Positions 34,671-42,959 of a stretch of 64,000 nt of DNA are shown one piece after another (within the stretch, counting starts at the first letter, position 1; the number at the start of each line of letters is the position of its first letter). Source of the DNA: Streptomyces pinistramenti (lineage in GTDB: Bacteria > Actinomycetota > Actinomycetes > Streptomycetales > Streptomycetaceae); NCBI RefSeq assembly GCF_020564935.1, contig NZ_JAJCXB010000021.1, positions 53,613 through 117,612 of the forward strand, in the 5' to 3' direction. The translations under genes were made by a program, and so were the position numbers. The notes beneath the pieces were generated by a model. It saw only the letters and a program-made list of their open reading frames with translations, was not told the origin of the DNA and did no database searches.

Positions 34671-34793
34671 GCTTCGCGGGCCCGCCCTGCCCGCTCAAGG
34701 TCCGCCGGTCGCCAAAGATGTCGGAGACCGAGCATTCCTGCTGGCTTCACCGTGCTCGTGCATCGCAATCACTTGGTCTTCGACGGGGTGCTC

Positions 34794-35346
34794 ATGCGCA
34801 CACTCTTCTCCTAGGCGGCGATCAGTCTCGACGGCTACTACGAAGGCCCGAACGGCGAGTTCGACTGGCCGTACATCGGCGCCGAGTACTTCGAGTTCGC
34901 CAACCAGAGCAACGCCTATATCGACACCCTGCTGTTCGGCCGGGCGGGATACGCGCACATGGCCGCGTTCTGGCCGGACGCGACCGGGCCCGACCCCGAG
35001 ATCGTCGCGTTCATGAACAGCGTGGAGAAGATCGTGGTCTCCGCCACGCTGGAGAGCGCGGAGTGGAATAAACACGCCCCTCGCCCGCGCTGACGACCTC
35101 GCCGGGACCGTCAAGGCCATCAAGCAGCGGCCCGGCAAGGAGATCGGGCTGTCCGGCAGCGTGACACTGACCGCGAGCCTGCTCGAACTCGGCCTGGTCG
35201 ACGAGTTGCGCGTACTCGTGAACCCGATCACCCTGGGCGCGGGCCGCTCGCTCTTCTCGACGCTGAACCGGCGCGTGCCGTTCGAACTGTGGCGGACCAC
35301 AACATTCCGTTCCGGCAACGTCCTGCTGACCTACCGCCCGGCCTGA
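34794..35346 (+). pseudogene. RibD/DHFR-type reductase with amber codon and frameshift
   Basis: From 34794 the frame reads M-R-T-L-F-S, then TAG at 34812-34814, then AAISLDGYYEGPNGEFDW, the typical N-terminus of dihydrofolate-reductase-like RibD C-terminal proteins. After ~35068 (AATAAAC) the frame changes and continues as ARADDLAGTVKAIKQRPG, GLSGSVTLTASLLELGLVDE and VNPITLGAGRSLF to a stop at 35346. So there is one nonsense codon and one single-base shift; the remaining sequence is otherwise intact, indicating recent inactivation. Intact members are NADPH-dependent reductases of uncertain physiological role. Confidence 0.75.
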
Positions 35347-35468
35347 ATCACACCGGACACCCGAGGAGCGAGATCACCGACCAGCCGAGCGTGCAGCTCC
35401 ACGTCGTGGCGCACGCCGTCATGGACGAGTTTCCGGTTGTGCTCCCAGGTGTCGTGGTGGGTCAGGTT
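35331..35468 (-). pseudogene. possible SAM-methyltransferase N-terminal remnant
   Basis: On the minus strand a short open stretch reads NLTHHDTWEHNRKLVHDGVR and ends at a stop at 35331. The HHDTWEHN start resembles the N-termini of some class I methyltransferases, but only about 45 codons remain and no cofactor motif follows. It overlaps the 3' ends of both neighbours. The assignment is tentative. Confidence 0.2.
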
Positions 35469-37084
35469 CGGGACGGTGGGCCGGCTGCTCGAACCTTGTG
35501 TCCCCCGGTCTGCGTTGAAGTGGGTGTCGAGGCGGGGTAGGGCGGTGTTTTCGCGCCGTAGATCCAGCTCTTGATGTAGGCGCTGAAGTCTCGTCCGGAG
35601 ACTTCGTTGGCGACGTTGATGTAGTCCTGGGTCGAGGCGGTCTTGTTGCGGAAACGCTCGAAGAAGGTCTTCTCGATCTTCTGGAACGTCGCGTCGCCGA
35701 CCTGGCGGTTGAGGCCGTGGAGCATGAGGACGCCAGGCGCGTTGGTAGCGCCAAGGACCTCACCGGGGTCCTTGAGCCGGCCGGGCGGCCCGGCCACCGG
35801 GCGCTTCTCCTGGTCGAACTCGTAGGTGCGGTCCATGCTCTCCTTCAGCGGGGTGTCCTTCGTTTCGTCCATGTAGCGCAACGTGTAGTAGGAGGCGTGG
35901 CCTTCGCTGATCCACATGTCGTCCCAACTCTTGAGCGAGACGGCGTTGCCGAAGTACTGGTGGACCAGCTCATGGACCATGGTCGGCGCATCGTTCGGTC
36001 CGCCCAGCGCCATGGTCGGCCGTGTCGCTGTTTCCAGGGCTGCTCCCGGGTAGTCCCCCTCGGGAACCAGGACACCGTAGGTCTCGTAGGGGTAGGCACT
36101 GCCGATCTTTTTCTGTACCCAGGCGATCTGCTTGCCGATCTGGTCCACGTACGGCCTGGCCTTGTCGATCTTTTCCGCGGGCACGTAGCTGAGCAGCGGG
36201 AGACCGCCGGGGCCGGTTGCGGTGATCTTCTTGTAATGGCCGACCGCCACTTGGACGACCTCGGTGGGGATCGGGTCGCGCGTGCCGTAGATGTACGTGG
36301 TGCGGTCCCCCTTCGTGGTGGTCCGGCGCAGCGTGCCGTTCGCCACCGCCGTCAGGTTCTTGGGAACGGTGATACGGAAGGTGACACGTGCTTTATCGCT
36401 GGGATGGTCGTTCATCGGGAAGAACAGGTGGGCCCGGTCGGGCTGGCCCAGCACCGCGAACCCCTTGCCCTTGTCCGTGGAGTCCCACCAGCCGGAGAGG
36501 GGGTGGTGCGACGGCTGCGGGTCGGACGAGGGCGGGGTGGCCGGGGACAGGAGCGTGGAGCGTGTCCGGTCCGGGGTGGCCGGGGACGGGGTGGCTGGGG
36601 ACGGGGGCTGAGCTGAACGGTCGGCGGTGTAAGCGACCTCGACGCGGAACGTCTGCCCGTTCGGCAGGACGTGTGCGGGGGTGATGATGAGTTTCTCGCC
36701 CTTGCTGCGGAAGGCGGCCGCCTTGCCGTCGACCGTGACCGATGCGAACGTCATCCCGGCCGCGTCCAGGCTGAACTCGGAAAGATCCTGCGTGGCCACC
36801 GCGTCCACCCGCACGGACGACGCCATCTTCGTGGTGTCCGGCCGGTAGTCGTATGCCACGTCGTAGGACCGCACGTGGTAGCCGCCATTGCCGACATAGG
36901 AGAACAGCCGGTCGCCTATGCCCCGCGCACCGGGCTTCGCCGTGTCCTCCGCGGCCGCGGCGCTCCCCGGGCCGGTTACCGTCACCACGACGGCCAAAGC
37001 CGCTGCGGCAGCGGTGAACGAGCAGAGGCTGACCCAACACACTCCCGTGCGAGGGGTTGTACGTTTACGTGTTCCGACGTGCAT
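35462..37084 (-). CDS. secreted M1-family metallopeptidase
   Basis: A 540-aa secreted peptidase. The N-terminus has basic residues (TRKRTTPR), a hydrophobic core and an A-x-A type site near residue 45, a Sec signal. The zinc site is HELVHQYF with the third ligand in WISEGHASY 18-19 residues later, the gluzincin M1 layout. The usual exopeptidase motif GAMEN is replaced by GAALETATRP, a variant known in actinobacterial M1-like proteins, so exact specificity is unclear. A Ser/Pro/Thr-rich insertion (~158-185) interrupts the N-terminal beta domain. AAGGAAG precedes the ATG. It probably digests extracellular protein, like the serine protease gene just upstream on the same strand. Confidence 0.88.
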   Translation of the reverse strand: MHVGTRKRTTPRTGVCWVSLCSFTAAAAALAVVVTVTGPGSAAAAEDTAKPGARGIGDRLFSYVGNGGYHVRSYDVAYDYRPDTTKMASSVRVDAVATQDLSEFSLDAAGMTFASVTVDGKAAAFRSKGEKLIITPAHVLPNGQTFRVEVAYTADRSAQPPSPATPSPATPDRTRSTLLSPATPPSSDPQPSHHPLSGWWDSTDKGKGFAVLGQPDRAHLFFPMNDHPSDKARVTFRITVPKNLTAVANGTLRRTTTKGDRTTYIYGTRDPIPTEVVQVAVGHYKKITATGPGGLPLLSYVPAEKIDKARPYVDQIGKQIAWVQKKIGSAYPYETYGVLVPEGDYPGAALETATRPTMALGGPNDAPTMVHELVHQYFGNAVSLKSWDDMWISEGHASYYTLRYMDETKDTPLKESMDRTYEFDQEKRPVAGPPGRLKDPGEVLGATNAPGVLMLHGLNRQVGDATFQKIEKTFFERFRNKTASTQDYINVANEVSGRDFSAYIKSWIYGAKTPPYPASTPTSTQTGGHKVRAAGPPSRT

Positions 37085-37267
37085 GAGCGTCTTCCTTCGT
37101 GGTGAGAGTGATCGCGAAATGCGACTGGACTGTGGTCGCCCGTGGCACCGAGCGCCTCGTCGGAGACGGGTGAAGCGGGCGAGATGAAGGGGCGTGGATG
37201 GGCGCCGCGGTCGTCGGGCGTACGGCGCCGACGGCCGCGTGCTCGGTCTCGTTCCCGTTGACGGGGA

Positions 37268-38035
37268 TCAGGAGTTGATGACGGACTTGATCCAGTCGGC
37301 CCTGATGGTCACGTTGGTGTAGACGGTGGGGTCGACGGGCTCGACGTTGGGGTCGGCTCCGCTGCCGGAGGTGGCGCCGACCAGGGTCCAGGCGCCCTTG
37401 GTCTTGATGAGGGCGGGGCCACCGGAGTCCATGTTGGCCGCGCCGCGGCCGTTGACGGCGGCGATGCATATCTCCTTGCCGTAGACGATCCCCGAGTCGT
37501 CACACTTCCCGTCGGGCAGCCGCTCGGTGTCGAGTTGACGCAGATCCTTGGGCCAGTTGGCGGGAATCATCTTCGTTCCGGTCAGCCCCCAGCCGAGGAT
37601 GCGCACCGGGGCATGGTGTTCGGGAACATCGGTGGCGATGGGCGCCGGCGTGGCCGCGGCGGGCCTCTTGAGCTTGATCAGAGCGATGTCGTCGCCGTGG
37701 ATGCCGCCGGAAGGCCAGACGGCCTTCTCGACACCGATCACTTCACCACCCCGGTCCACACGCGGAGAACCGATCCGCACCTTCATGGTGTCGAACCCGC
37801 CGCGCCCGTCCACACAGTGGCGGGCGGTGACCATCCATTCCTTGTCCACGAGGGTCGCGCCGCAGGCATGTCCGTCGGGGCGGGGTGATTGGGGGTTCTG
37901 CAGCGACCCCATGAAGGGGTAGCTCTCCGTGGCCTTTTCGCCATTGATGATGGCCTGGGCCGGAGGGGCCGACACGAGTAATGCCGTCGCGGAGGCCAGA
38001 AAGGCGCACAGGGCGCCGCGCTTGAGTCGTGTCAT
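37268..38035 (-). CDS. secreted trypsin-like serine protease (S1)
   Basis: A 255-aa chymotrypsin-fold protease. A signal peptide (residues 1-~30, ending APPAQA) is followed directly by IINGEKATESYPFMGSL, the activated N-terminus that would insert into the catalytic domain, so there is almost no propeptide. The triad is visible: His in VTARHCVD, Asp in DDIALIKL, Ser in NMDSGGPAL. The last motif reads MDSGGP instead of the common GDSGGP, as in some Streptomyces trypsin-like proteins. The ATG at 38035 is taken because the six extra codons upstream start with TTG. It lies 183 nt upstream of the M1 peptidase gene in the same direction. Confidence 0.9.
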   Translation of the reverse strand: MTRLKRGALCAFLASATALLVSAPPAQAIINGEKATESYPFMGSLQNPQSPRPDGHACGATLVDKEWMVTARHCVDGRGGFDTMKVRIGSPRVDRGGEVIGVEKAVWPSGGIHGDDIALIKLKRPAAATPAPIATDVPEHHAPVRILGWGLTGTKMIPANWPKDLRQLDTERLPDGKCDDSGIVYGKEICIAAVNGRGAANMDSGGPALIKTKGAWTLVGATSGSGADPNVEPVDPTVYTNVTIRADWIKSVINS

Positions 38036-38181
38036 GTGCGCAAGCGTGGGCAAGGGATGTGATGGCCGGACTCGCGCGATGTGAGCGGTACGTAACGGGG
38101 GACTCCAGCAGCACCCGCGTCAGAGATCTCCGCCGTCCCCGCCACCGCACGCGGGGACGGCCTCGCGTGCACGAGTGCCCG

Positions 38182-38320
38182 TCAACGCCAGGCGTATCCC
38201 CCATCCGGGATCAGCGTCGAACCCGTCATGTACGTGTCGAGGAAGAGGAAGACCGCCGCCTCGGCGACCTCCTTCTCGGTGCCGACGCGGCGCAGCAGGG
38301 TGTCCCGGCTGCTTTCCGGC
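38182..38320 (-). pseudogene. SDR oxidoreductase remnant (last ~45 codons)
   Basis: The minus strand reads LLRRVGTEKEVAEAAVFLFL, then DTYMTGSTLIPDGGYAWR and a stop at 38182. This is the standard C-terminus of short-chain dehydrogenases (RxGxxxEVAxAxxFL, then TGSTLxxDGG). The similarity stops at ~38320, where IS5-type sequence starts. The rest of the gene has been replaced or removed by the insertion and deletion. Confidence 0.7.
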
Positions 38321-38659
38321 CGGTCAAGCCCGCAGGGCGGCCTCGTTGATCACGCCTTGGAGGACCGCGGCGAACACACCGGCGTCCCGCCACTGCCGGA
38401 ACCGGTCATAGACCGTCTTCCACGCACCGAACCGCTCAGGCATCTCACGCCACTGAGCACCGGACCGGAACTTCCAGATCATGCCCTCAAGCTGAGCCCG
38501 AAGATTCACCGGATACGGCCCGAACTCACCCACCGGCAGGAAGGGCGAGACGAACTCCCATTCAGCATCCGTCAGTTGCGCTCGCGTCACACCACGTTCC
38601 TACCGGGTTCCCGGCCCAGACGGGCCGGGAACCCGAAGATCACAACTCCAGACAGGCCC
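38321..38659 (-). mobile_element. IS5-family insertion sequence remnant
   Basis: About 340 bp of an insertion sequence. One terminus is kept at ~38636-38659 (minus strand GGGCCTGTCTGGAGTTGTGA), followed by an inverted repeat around GGGTTCCCGGCCCG/CGGGCCGGGAACCC (~38612-38640) and the transposase start. The other end is missing, because the sequence passes abruptly into an SDR remnant. The intact terminus abuts the stop codon of the lipoprotein gene, and the TAG stop may derive from the insertion junction. The element cannot move by itself. Confidence 0.75.
38324..38590 (-). pseudogene. truncated IS5-family transposase
   Basis: 88 codons of an IS5-type transposase N-terminus: MTRAQLTDAEWEFVSPFLP, then MIWKFRSGAQWREMPERFG and FRQWRDAGVFAAVLQGVINE. 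Intact relatives continue for about 180 more residues with the DDE catalytic core (family knowledge), all of which is lost here. The stop codon arises at the junction with the SDR remnant. Confidence 0.85.
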
Positions 38660-39222
38660 TAGTCCGCCGGCAGCTCGAAGGTGACCGCCGGGCTCTTCGA
38701 GCCGTCGTAGAGGTTCACCTTGCCGCCCGCTCCCGGGATGTCCAGGACGACATCGCCCGTGACGCTCTGGCCCGGCCGGTACGTCGCGTCGAGGTCGTGG
38801 CCGGTGTCGGACTTCTGCCGGGTGGAGACGTCCTGCTCGGCTGTCTGGCCGTCCGACCACTTCAGCAGGCCCTGCGGATGGAAACCGCCGTCCTTGCCCC
38901 CGACGTTCTTCACGGTGAGGGTGAGGACGACGTACTGGCCCTTGGGCTGCTTCGTGGCGTGGATCTCCGACGGTGTCACGGCCCGCAGGTCCTTGAACGT
39001 GACGGACATCTTCTTCTCCGCCCCCGTCGCGCTGTCGACGGCCGTGTACGTGCCGGATTCGCCGACGGTGAGATCGGGTGTCTTCGCGGGCTTGTCCGCG
39101 GCCTTGTCCGAGGCCGGGTGGACGGCGTCAGGGGTGTCGTCCGATGACGAACAACCCGTTGCGAGCACGGCAGTTACCAGCGTGCCTGCGGCGAGCGCGG
39201 CGACGCGGATGGATGGGCGCAT
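38659..39222 (-). CDS. DUF4352-type lipoprotein
   Basis: A 187-aa lipoprotein. The signal peptide ends in the lipobox LATGC (Cys ~24), followed by a Ser/Asp-rich linker. The C-terminal domain (~50-187) has the beta-sandwich pattern of DUF4352-like proteins: VVLTLTVKNVGGKDGGF, then a YRPGQSVTGDVVLDIPG strand. Such domains are extracellular and of unknown function. The stop codon lies exactly at the edge of the IS5 remnant, so the original C-terminus may have been slightly different; the final FELPAD is nevertheless where relatives end. It is monocistronic. Confidence 0.8.
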   Translation of the reverse strand: MRPSIRVAALAAGTLVTAVLATGCSSSDDTPDAVHPASDKAADKPAKTPDLTVGESGTYTAVDSATGAEKKMSVTFKDLRAVTPSEIHATKQPKGQYVVLTLTVKNVGGKDGGFHPQGLLKWSDGQTAEQDVSTRQKSDTGHDLDATYRPGQSVTGDVVLDIPGAGGKVNLYDGSKSPAVTFELPAD

Positions 39223-39501
39223 TGGAGTCCCCGAGGTTCATGGCGGGCTCCCCTGCCCACGAGTGAGCGACAGGTTACGGCATGCCGGAGGCGGGCCTTC
39301 CGCGCGGGCGCGCAGGGTGCGCGGCCCGGCACAGGACCCGGGCGTATCGTCCTCTGCGCAGGCCACCGGGACGGCGCCTCGCACCCGCGCCCGCGTCCGC
39401 GCAAACGAGGGAGCATGCCCCGAATTTGGGCCCGCCGCCCAGTGGTGGTTGGCTTGGCGTCGCATCGCAGGACCGGCGCCGAATACTGGAGGAAGACACA
39501 C

Positions 39502-39945
39502 ATGGGTCAGGTCGAGGCCACCACGCAGCGCGAGATCGCGGCGGACCCGGAGGACGTGTTCGACGCGCTCGCCGACTACAGCGGCACGCGCAAGCAGCTG
39601 CTGCCCGAGCAGTTCAGCGAGTTCGAGGTCCGCGAGGGCGGCGACGGCAAGGGCACGCTCGTCCACTGGAAGCTCCAGGCCACCAGCAAGCGGGTGCGGG
39701 ACTGCCTGCTGGAGGTCGACGAGCCGACCGACGGCCAGCTCGTCGAGAAGGACCGCAACTCCTCCATGGTCACCACCTGGGTGGTCACCCCGGCGGGCGA
39801 GAAGCGCGCCCAGGTCGTCGTCACCACGACCTGGCAGGGCGCGGGCGGCGTCGGCGGATTCTTCGAGCGGACCTTCGCCCCCAAGGGCCTTGGCCGGATC
39901 TATGACGCGATTCTCGCCAACCTCGCCGCCCACATGGAGAAGTGA
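39502..39945 (+). CDS. SRPBCC-family protein
   Basis: A 147-aa START/Bet v1-like fold protein. The pattern EIAADPEDVFDALADYSGTR at the start and the long C-terminal helix GLGRIYDAILANLAAHMEK frame a seven-strand sheet that makes a hydrophobic ligand cavity. The ligand is unknown. GGAGG lies 9 nt before the ATG at 39502. It is a single gene between a divergent lipoprotein and a convergent dioxygenase-like gene. The region before it (39223-39501) has no gene. Confidence 0.82.
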   Translation: MGQVEATTQREIAADPEDVFDALADYSGTRKQLLPEQFSEFEVREGGDGKGTLVHWKLQATSKRVRDCLLEVDEPTDGQLVEKDRNSSMVTTWVVTPAGEKRAQVVVTTTWQGAGGVGGFFERTFAPKGLGRIYDAILANLAAHMEK

Positions 39946-40070
39946 CCGGCGACCGTCGGGCGAACCGCTGAAGGGAGTACAACGGGCGCAACGGACACGG
40001 CAGTTGATGCCCGGCCCGCGCCCCGTTGGGCTCCCTTCGGCGCGCTCGGCCGGGCTTCCCGCCCACCCGG

Positions 40071-40754
40071 TCAGTGGCGCCGCGGCGATGCGGCCTCGGC
40101 CACCTTCAGGACGAAGTCGAACGTCGCCTCCTTCCCCGGGCCCGCCTGCCGCACGTTCATCAGCAGGGCGGGATCGAAGATCGGATCGGTCTCGTTGCGC
40201 GGCTCACCGGGGAAGTACAGCTGGGTGGTGAGGATCGGGTTGCCGGGCGCCTGGACCTTCACGTGCAGGTGCCGGGTACGCCCCGGGTAGAGGCCCGGCA
40301 CGATCGTGGTGAGGGTGAAGGCGCCGCGCTCGTCGGTGAACTGGTGCCCGCGGAAGCCGAATCCCTCGTTGTCGTACGCGCCGCCGTCGTCCGCCTGCCA
40401 CCAGTCGAGGAGCACGTCGGGCAGCGGCCGGCAGGTCAGCCCGAAGACGAAGCCGCTGACCGTGAGCGGCGTCCCCACGGTGCCCGGTTCGACGAGCGAG
40501 GACCGCAGCGGCGAGTCCGGCTTGAAGTACGGGCCCTCGATCTGCGGCGGGGTCGGGTCGTCACCGTCGTCGCAGTACGGCGTCGGGGTGAGCGGGCGGC
40601 CGGCGGGCCGGTTGTCGCGGGCCAGCGCGACCCCGCCGAGCAGCATCGGCAACGGCACGGCCGCGACGGCGGCCCTGAGCACGTTCTTGCGGCTGATCAG
40701 ACTCTTGGGGCGGTCGGCCCCTGTGTCCTGACCGCGGCGGCTTTCGTCGTCCAT
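40071..40754 (-). CDS. intradiol ring-cleavage dioxygenase-like protein, exported
   Basis: A 227-aa protein of the protocatechuate-3,4-dioxygenase superfamily. The N-terminus (SLISRKNVLRAAVAAVPLPM and on) resembles a Tat signal with Arg-Lys in place of Arg-Arg. The catalytic domain shows QIEGPYFKPDSPLRSSLVEP, the Tyr in GGAYDNEGFGFRG, and RTRHLHVKV with the two iron-ligand histidines. Secreted actinobacterial members act on catechols (family knowledge); the substrate is not known here. AGGAG precedes the ATG at 40754 by about 5 nt; the longer open frame upstream lacks family features. An AraC regulator gene lies 117 nt upstream on the same strand and may control it. Confidence 0.87.
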   Translation of the reverse strand: MDDESRRGQDTGADRPKSLISRKNVLRAAVAAVPLPMLLGGVALARDNRPAGRPLTPTPYCDDGDDPTPPQIEGPYFKPDSPLRSSLVEPGTVGTPLTVSGFVFGLTCRPLPDVLLDWWQADDGGAYDNEGFGFRGHQFTDERGAFTLTTIVPGLYPGRTRHLHVKVQAPGNPILTTQLYFPGEPRNETDPIFDPALLMNVRQAGPGKEATFDFVLKVAEAASPRRH

Positions 40755-40871
40755 CACACGCTCCTGTGGGGCGAGGGGAGGGAGGGCAGGGGCGGCCCAT
40801 GGGGGCAGGACGCCGGGGACGCCGGACATCCGGCCGCCCCTGCCGATGACGCTTGCTGACGAGGCCACACG

Positions 40872-41897
40872 CTAGGCGCGGCGCCGGTGGCCGAGCCATG
40901 GACTTCCTTCGGGGGTCATGGTGAATTCCGCGGCGGCCGGTGCGGCCCCGCCCGTCGTGCGGCGGAAGTCGCCGGGACTCACGCCGGTTTCCCGCCGGAA
41001 GAAGCGGCAGAAGTACGCCGGGTCGGCGAAGCCCACCCGGCGGGCCACCTGGGCCACGCTCAGCCGGGTGCCGGACAGCAGCCGCTTGGCCTCCACCGTC
41101 TGCGCGTGCCGGATGATCCGGCCCGGCGTGCGGCCGGTGCTGCGCTTGACCACTTCCGCCAAATGACCTACCGATACGCCCAGTTCATCGGCGTACGACT
41201 GCACGGTCCGGCCCGCGGAACCGGGCCGGGCGAGCAGCCGCGTGAACTCCCGGGCCACCAGCGCAGGGCGGCCCGTGACAGGCTCCGGGCGGGCCGCTCC
41301 CGGCAGCCGGAGGGCCCGCGCCGCCAGGATGTGCACCTGTGCCTGGAGCACCGAGGTGAACGCGTCGGCCCGCTCCGCGCACTCCTGGACCATCTCCCGT
41401 ACCAGCGCGGTCAGCCGCAGGGCCGCGGCGGGATCGACCTGGAGCGGGGGCCGTTCACCGAGTCTCGCCAGCGTGTGCCGGTCGCCGGGGTGCGCCAGCA
41501 GGAAATCCTCGGTGAACAGGATCACCCAGCCGTGCAGGTCGCGGACCCGGTCCCAGTAGTGGACCTGCCCCGGCACGATGAAGCTCAACTGCGGCGGACG
41601 CAGCGGCCACCGGGCCAGGTCGATGACGTGGTGTCCCGAGCCGCCGGTCACGTAGGCGATCTCGTAGAACGTGTGCCGGTGCGGGAAGTCGGCGCGGGAG
41701 AGCGGGCCGATGGTGTCGAACGAGCCGACGGCGAACGGGAGGAGGTGCGGGGCGGGCACGTCGAGCCGGTGCAGCGGTACCGGATCGTCCGCCGGGACGT
41801 CGTCGTTGGAGGAGCCGCGCGGTACGAAGACGTCCGGAGCGGGGCCCGCCGCGCGTCCGGCGCGCGGGGGCATGGCCTGTTCGCTGCGTCTGGGCAC
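40872..41897 (-). CDS. AraC-family transcriptional regulator
   Basis: A 341-aa regulator. The N-terminal half is a cupin-type effector domain (DFPHRHTFYEIAYVTGGSGH, LSFIVPGQVHYW). The C-terminal ~100 residues contain two helix-turn-helices: SYADELGVSVGHLAEVVKRS and SVAQVARRVGFADPAYFCRF with the family signature FRRETGVSPGDFRR. It probably binds an aromatic or other small effector and may activate the dioxygenase-like gene downstream. The GTG at 41897 is preferred because TAGGGT lies 6 nt upstream; an ATG at 41873 is the alternative start. Confidence 0.9.
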   Translation of the reverse strand: MPRRSEQAMPPRAGRAAGPAPDVFVPRGSSNDDVPADDPVPLHRLDVPAPHLLPFAVGSFDTIGPLSRADFPHRHTFYEIAYVTGGSGHHVIDLARWPLRPPQLSFIVPGQVHYWDRVRDLHGWVILFTEDFLLAHPGDRHTLARLGERPPLQVDPAAALRLTALVREMVQECAERADAFTSVLQAQVHILAARALRLPGAARPEPVTGRPALVAREFTRLLARPGSAGRTVQSYADELGVSVGHLAEVVKRSTGRTPGRIIRHAQTVEAKRLLSGTRLSVAQVARRVGFADPAYFCRFFRRETGVSPGDFRRTTGGAAPAAAEFTMTPEGSPWLGHRRRA

Positions 41898-41903
41898 GGG
41901 CTC

Positions 41904-41909
41904 ACCCTA
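41904..41909 (-). promoter_or_regulatory. -10 box (TAGGGT) of a probable leaderless promoter
   Basis: TAGGGT on the minus strand lies 6 nt before the GTG start of the AraC gene. Confidence 0.45.
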
Positions 41910-42004
41910 CGAGCGGGCGCAAGGCCGTCTTCTCGGCCACGGAGGCGGCAGCGGTGGCGCGTGGCGGCCGGGCCGGCCGGTGGGCCGGCCCGGCGCGCGG
42001 ACGG

Positions 42005-42871
42005 TCAGGCCGGTCCGTTCCACTTCTGCGCGGGGTTGCCCGAGCAGTTGGCGATCTGGACCCTGGTGCCGTCCGACGTGTTGGCGGCACGGATGTCCAG
42101 GCACTTGTCGGCCTGCCTGTTCACCAGGTCGTGGGCCGGGGAGAACACCCACTGCTGCGAGGGGCTGCCGTTGCAGTCCCACAGGTGGATGAGCGAACCG
42201 TCGGACGTGGCACCGTTCACGACGTCCATGCACTTGCCGACGGCGCGCACGGTGCCGTCCGACGCCATGGTGAACTTCTGGGCGGGGGCGCCGTTGCAGC
42301 CGTGCACCTGGACCTGGGTGCCGTTGGCCGGGTTGCCGTAGGCCACGTCCAGGCAGGTGCCGTTCATGCCGACGATGGCGCCGGACGGGCCGCTGATCGT
42401 GGCGGGGCGCGGCGGGCTCTTCTTGGCACCGCCCTTGGGCGCGGAGTCGCCGGGCGCACTCTTCGGGGGCGGGGCGGGGTCCTTGTGCTTCGGCTGCGTC
42501 GGCGCGTCCGGCCGCTCGCTCGGCTCCTGGGTGGTCTTCTTCTCCGGCGTCGGGGGCGCCTTGGGGTGCTCGGGCGAGGCGGAGGGGGAGGCGTCGGCCG
42601 ACTTCGACGCGGCGGCCTCGGGCGACGGGCTCTGCACGTCGGCCGCGGCGACCCGGGTGTCGTCGGCGCTCATCTTCAGGCCCTGCCCGGCCAGCGGGCC
42701 GAGCAGGGCGACGGCGGTGACCAGACCGGCGGCCGAGCCGAGCGCGATCCACACCCGCCGCTCGGGGAGCAGGCCGATGCGCGGCCGCCCGGGGTCACGG
42801 GCGAAGGTGCGGGAGAAGCCGCCCGGGGTTTTCCCGGGTGGCTGGGGGGAGTTGGGGGTGTCCGGTGGCAC
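42005..42871 (-). CDS. membrane-anchored ricin-type lectin protein
   Basis: A 288-aa protein. A basic N-terminal cytoplasmic stretch leads to one membrane helix (~42-62, IALGSAAGLVTAVALLGPLA). An outside Ser/Pro/Lys-rich linker (~75-160) carries a C-terminal beta-trefoil (~165-288) with three QxW-like repeats: CLDVAYGNPANGTQVQV then AQKF, CMDVVNGATSDGSLIHLWDC then SQQW, and CLDIRAANTSDGTRVQIANC then AQKW. Ricin-type trefoils bind sugars, so it may hold the complex to the cell wall or glycans. It is last in the minus-strand T7SS gene group, 88 nt after the AAA+ ATPase gene, and is probably co-transcribed. Confidence 0.85.
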   Translation of the reverse strand: MPPDTPNSPQPPGKTPGGFSRTFARDPGRPRIGLLPERRVWIALGSAAGLVTAVALLGPLAGQGLKMSADDTRVAAADVQSPSPEAAASKSADASPSASPEHPKAPPTPEKKTTQEPSERPDAPTQPKHKDPAPPPKSAPGDSAPKGGAKKSPPRPATISGPSGAIVGMNGTCLDVAYGNPANGTQVQVHGCNGAPAQKFTMASDGTVRAVGKCMDVVNGATSDGSLIHLWDCNGSPSQQWVFSPAHDLVNRQADKCLDIRAANTSDGTRVQIANCSGNPAQKWNGPA

Positions 42872-42959
42872 GGGGTCCTCCGACGGTCGGGACGGATGGC
42901 AGGTGGTGAAGGGATCGGGCAGGTCGGTGGTCGTGGTGGTGCGGTCGGGAAGGAGCGGG

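Noticed and set aside
34713..34811. Short plus-strand peptide between the ATP-grasp and reductase pseudogenes
   Set aside because: No ribosome binding site or recognisable motif; the Met at 34794 in this stretch fits the start of the broken reductase better.
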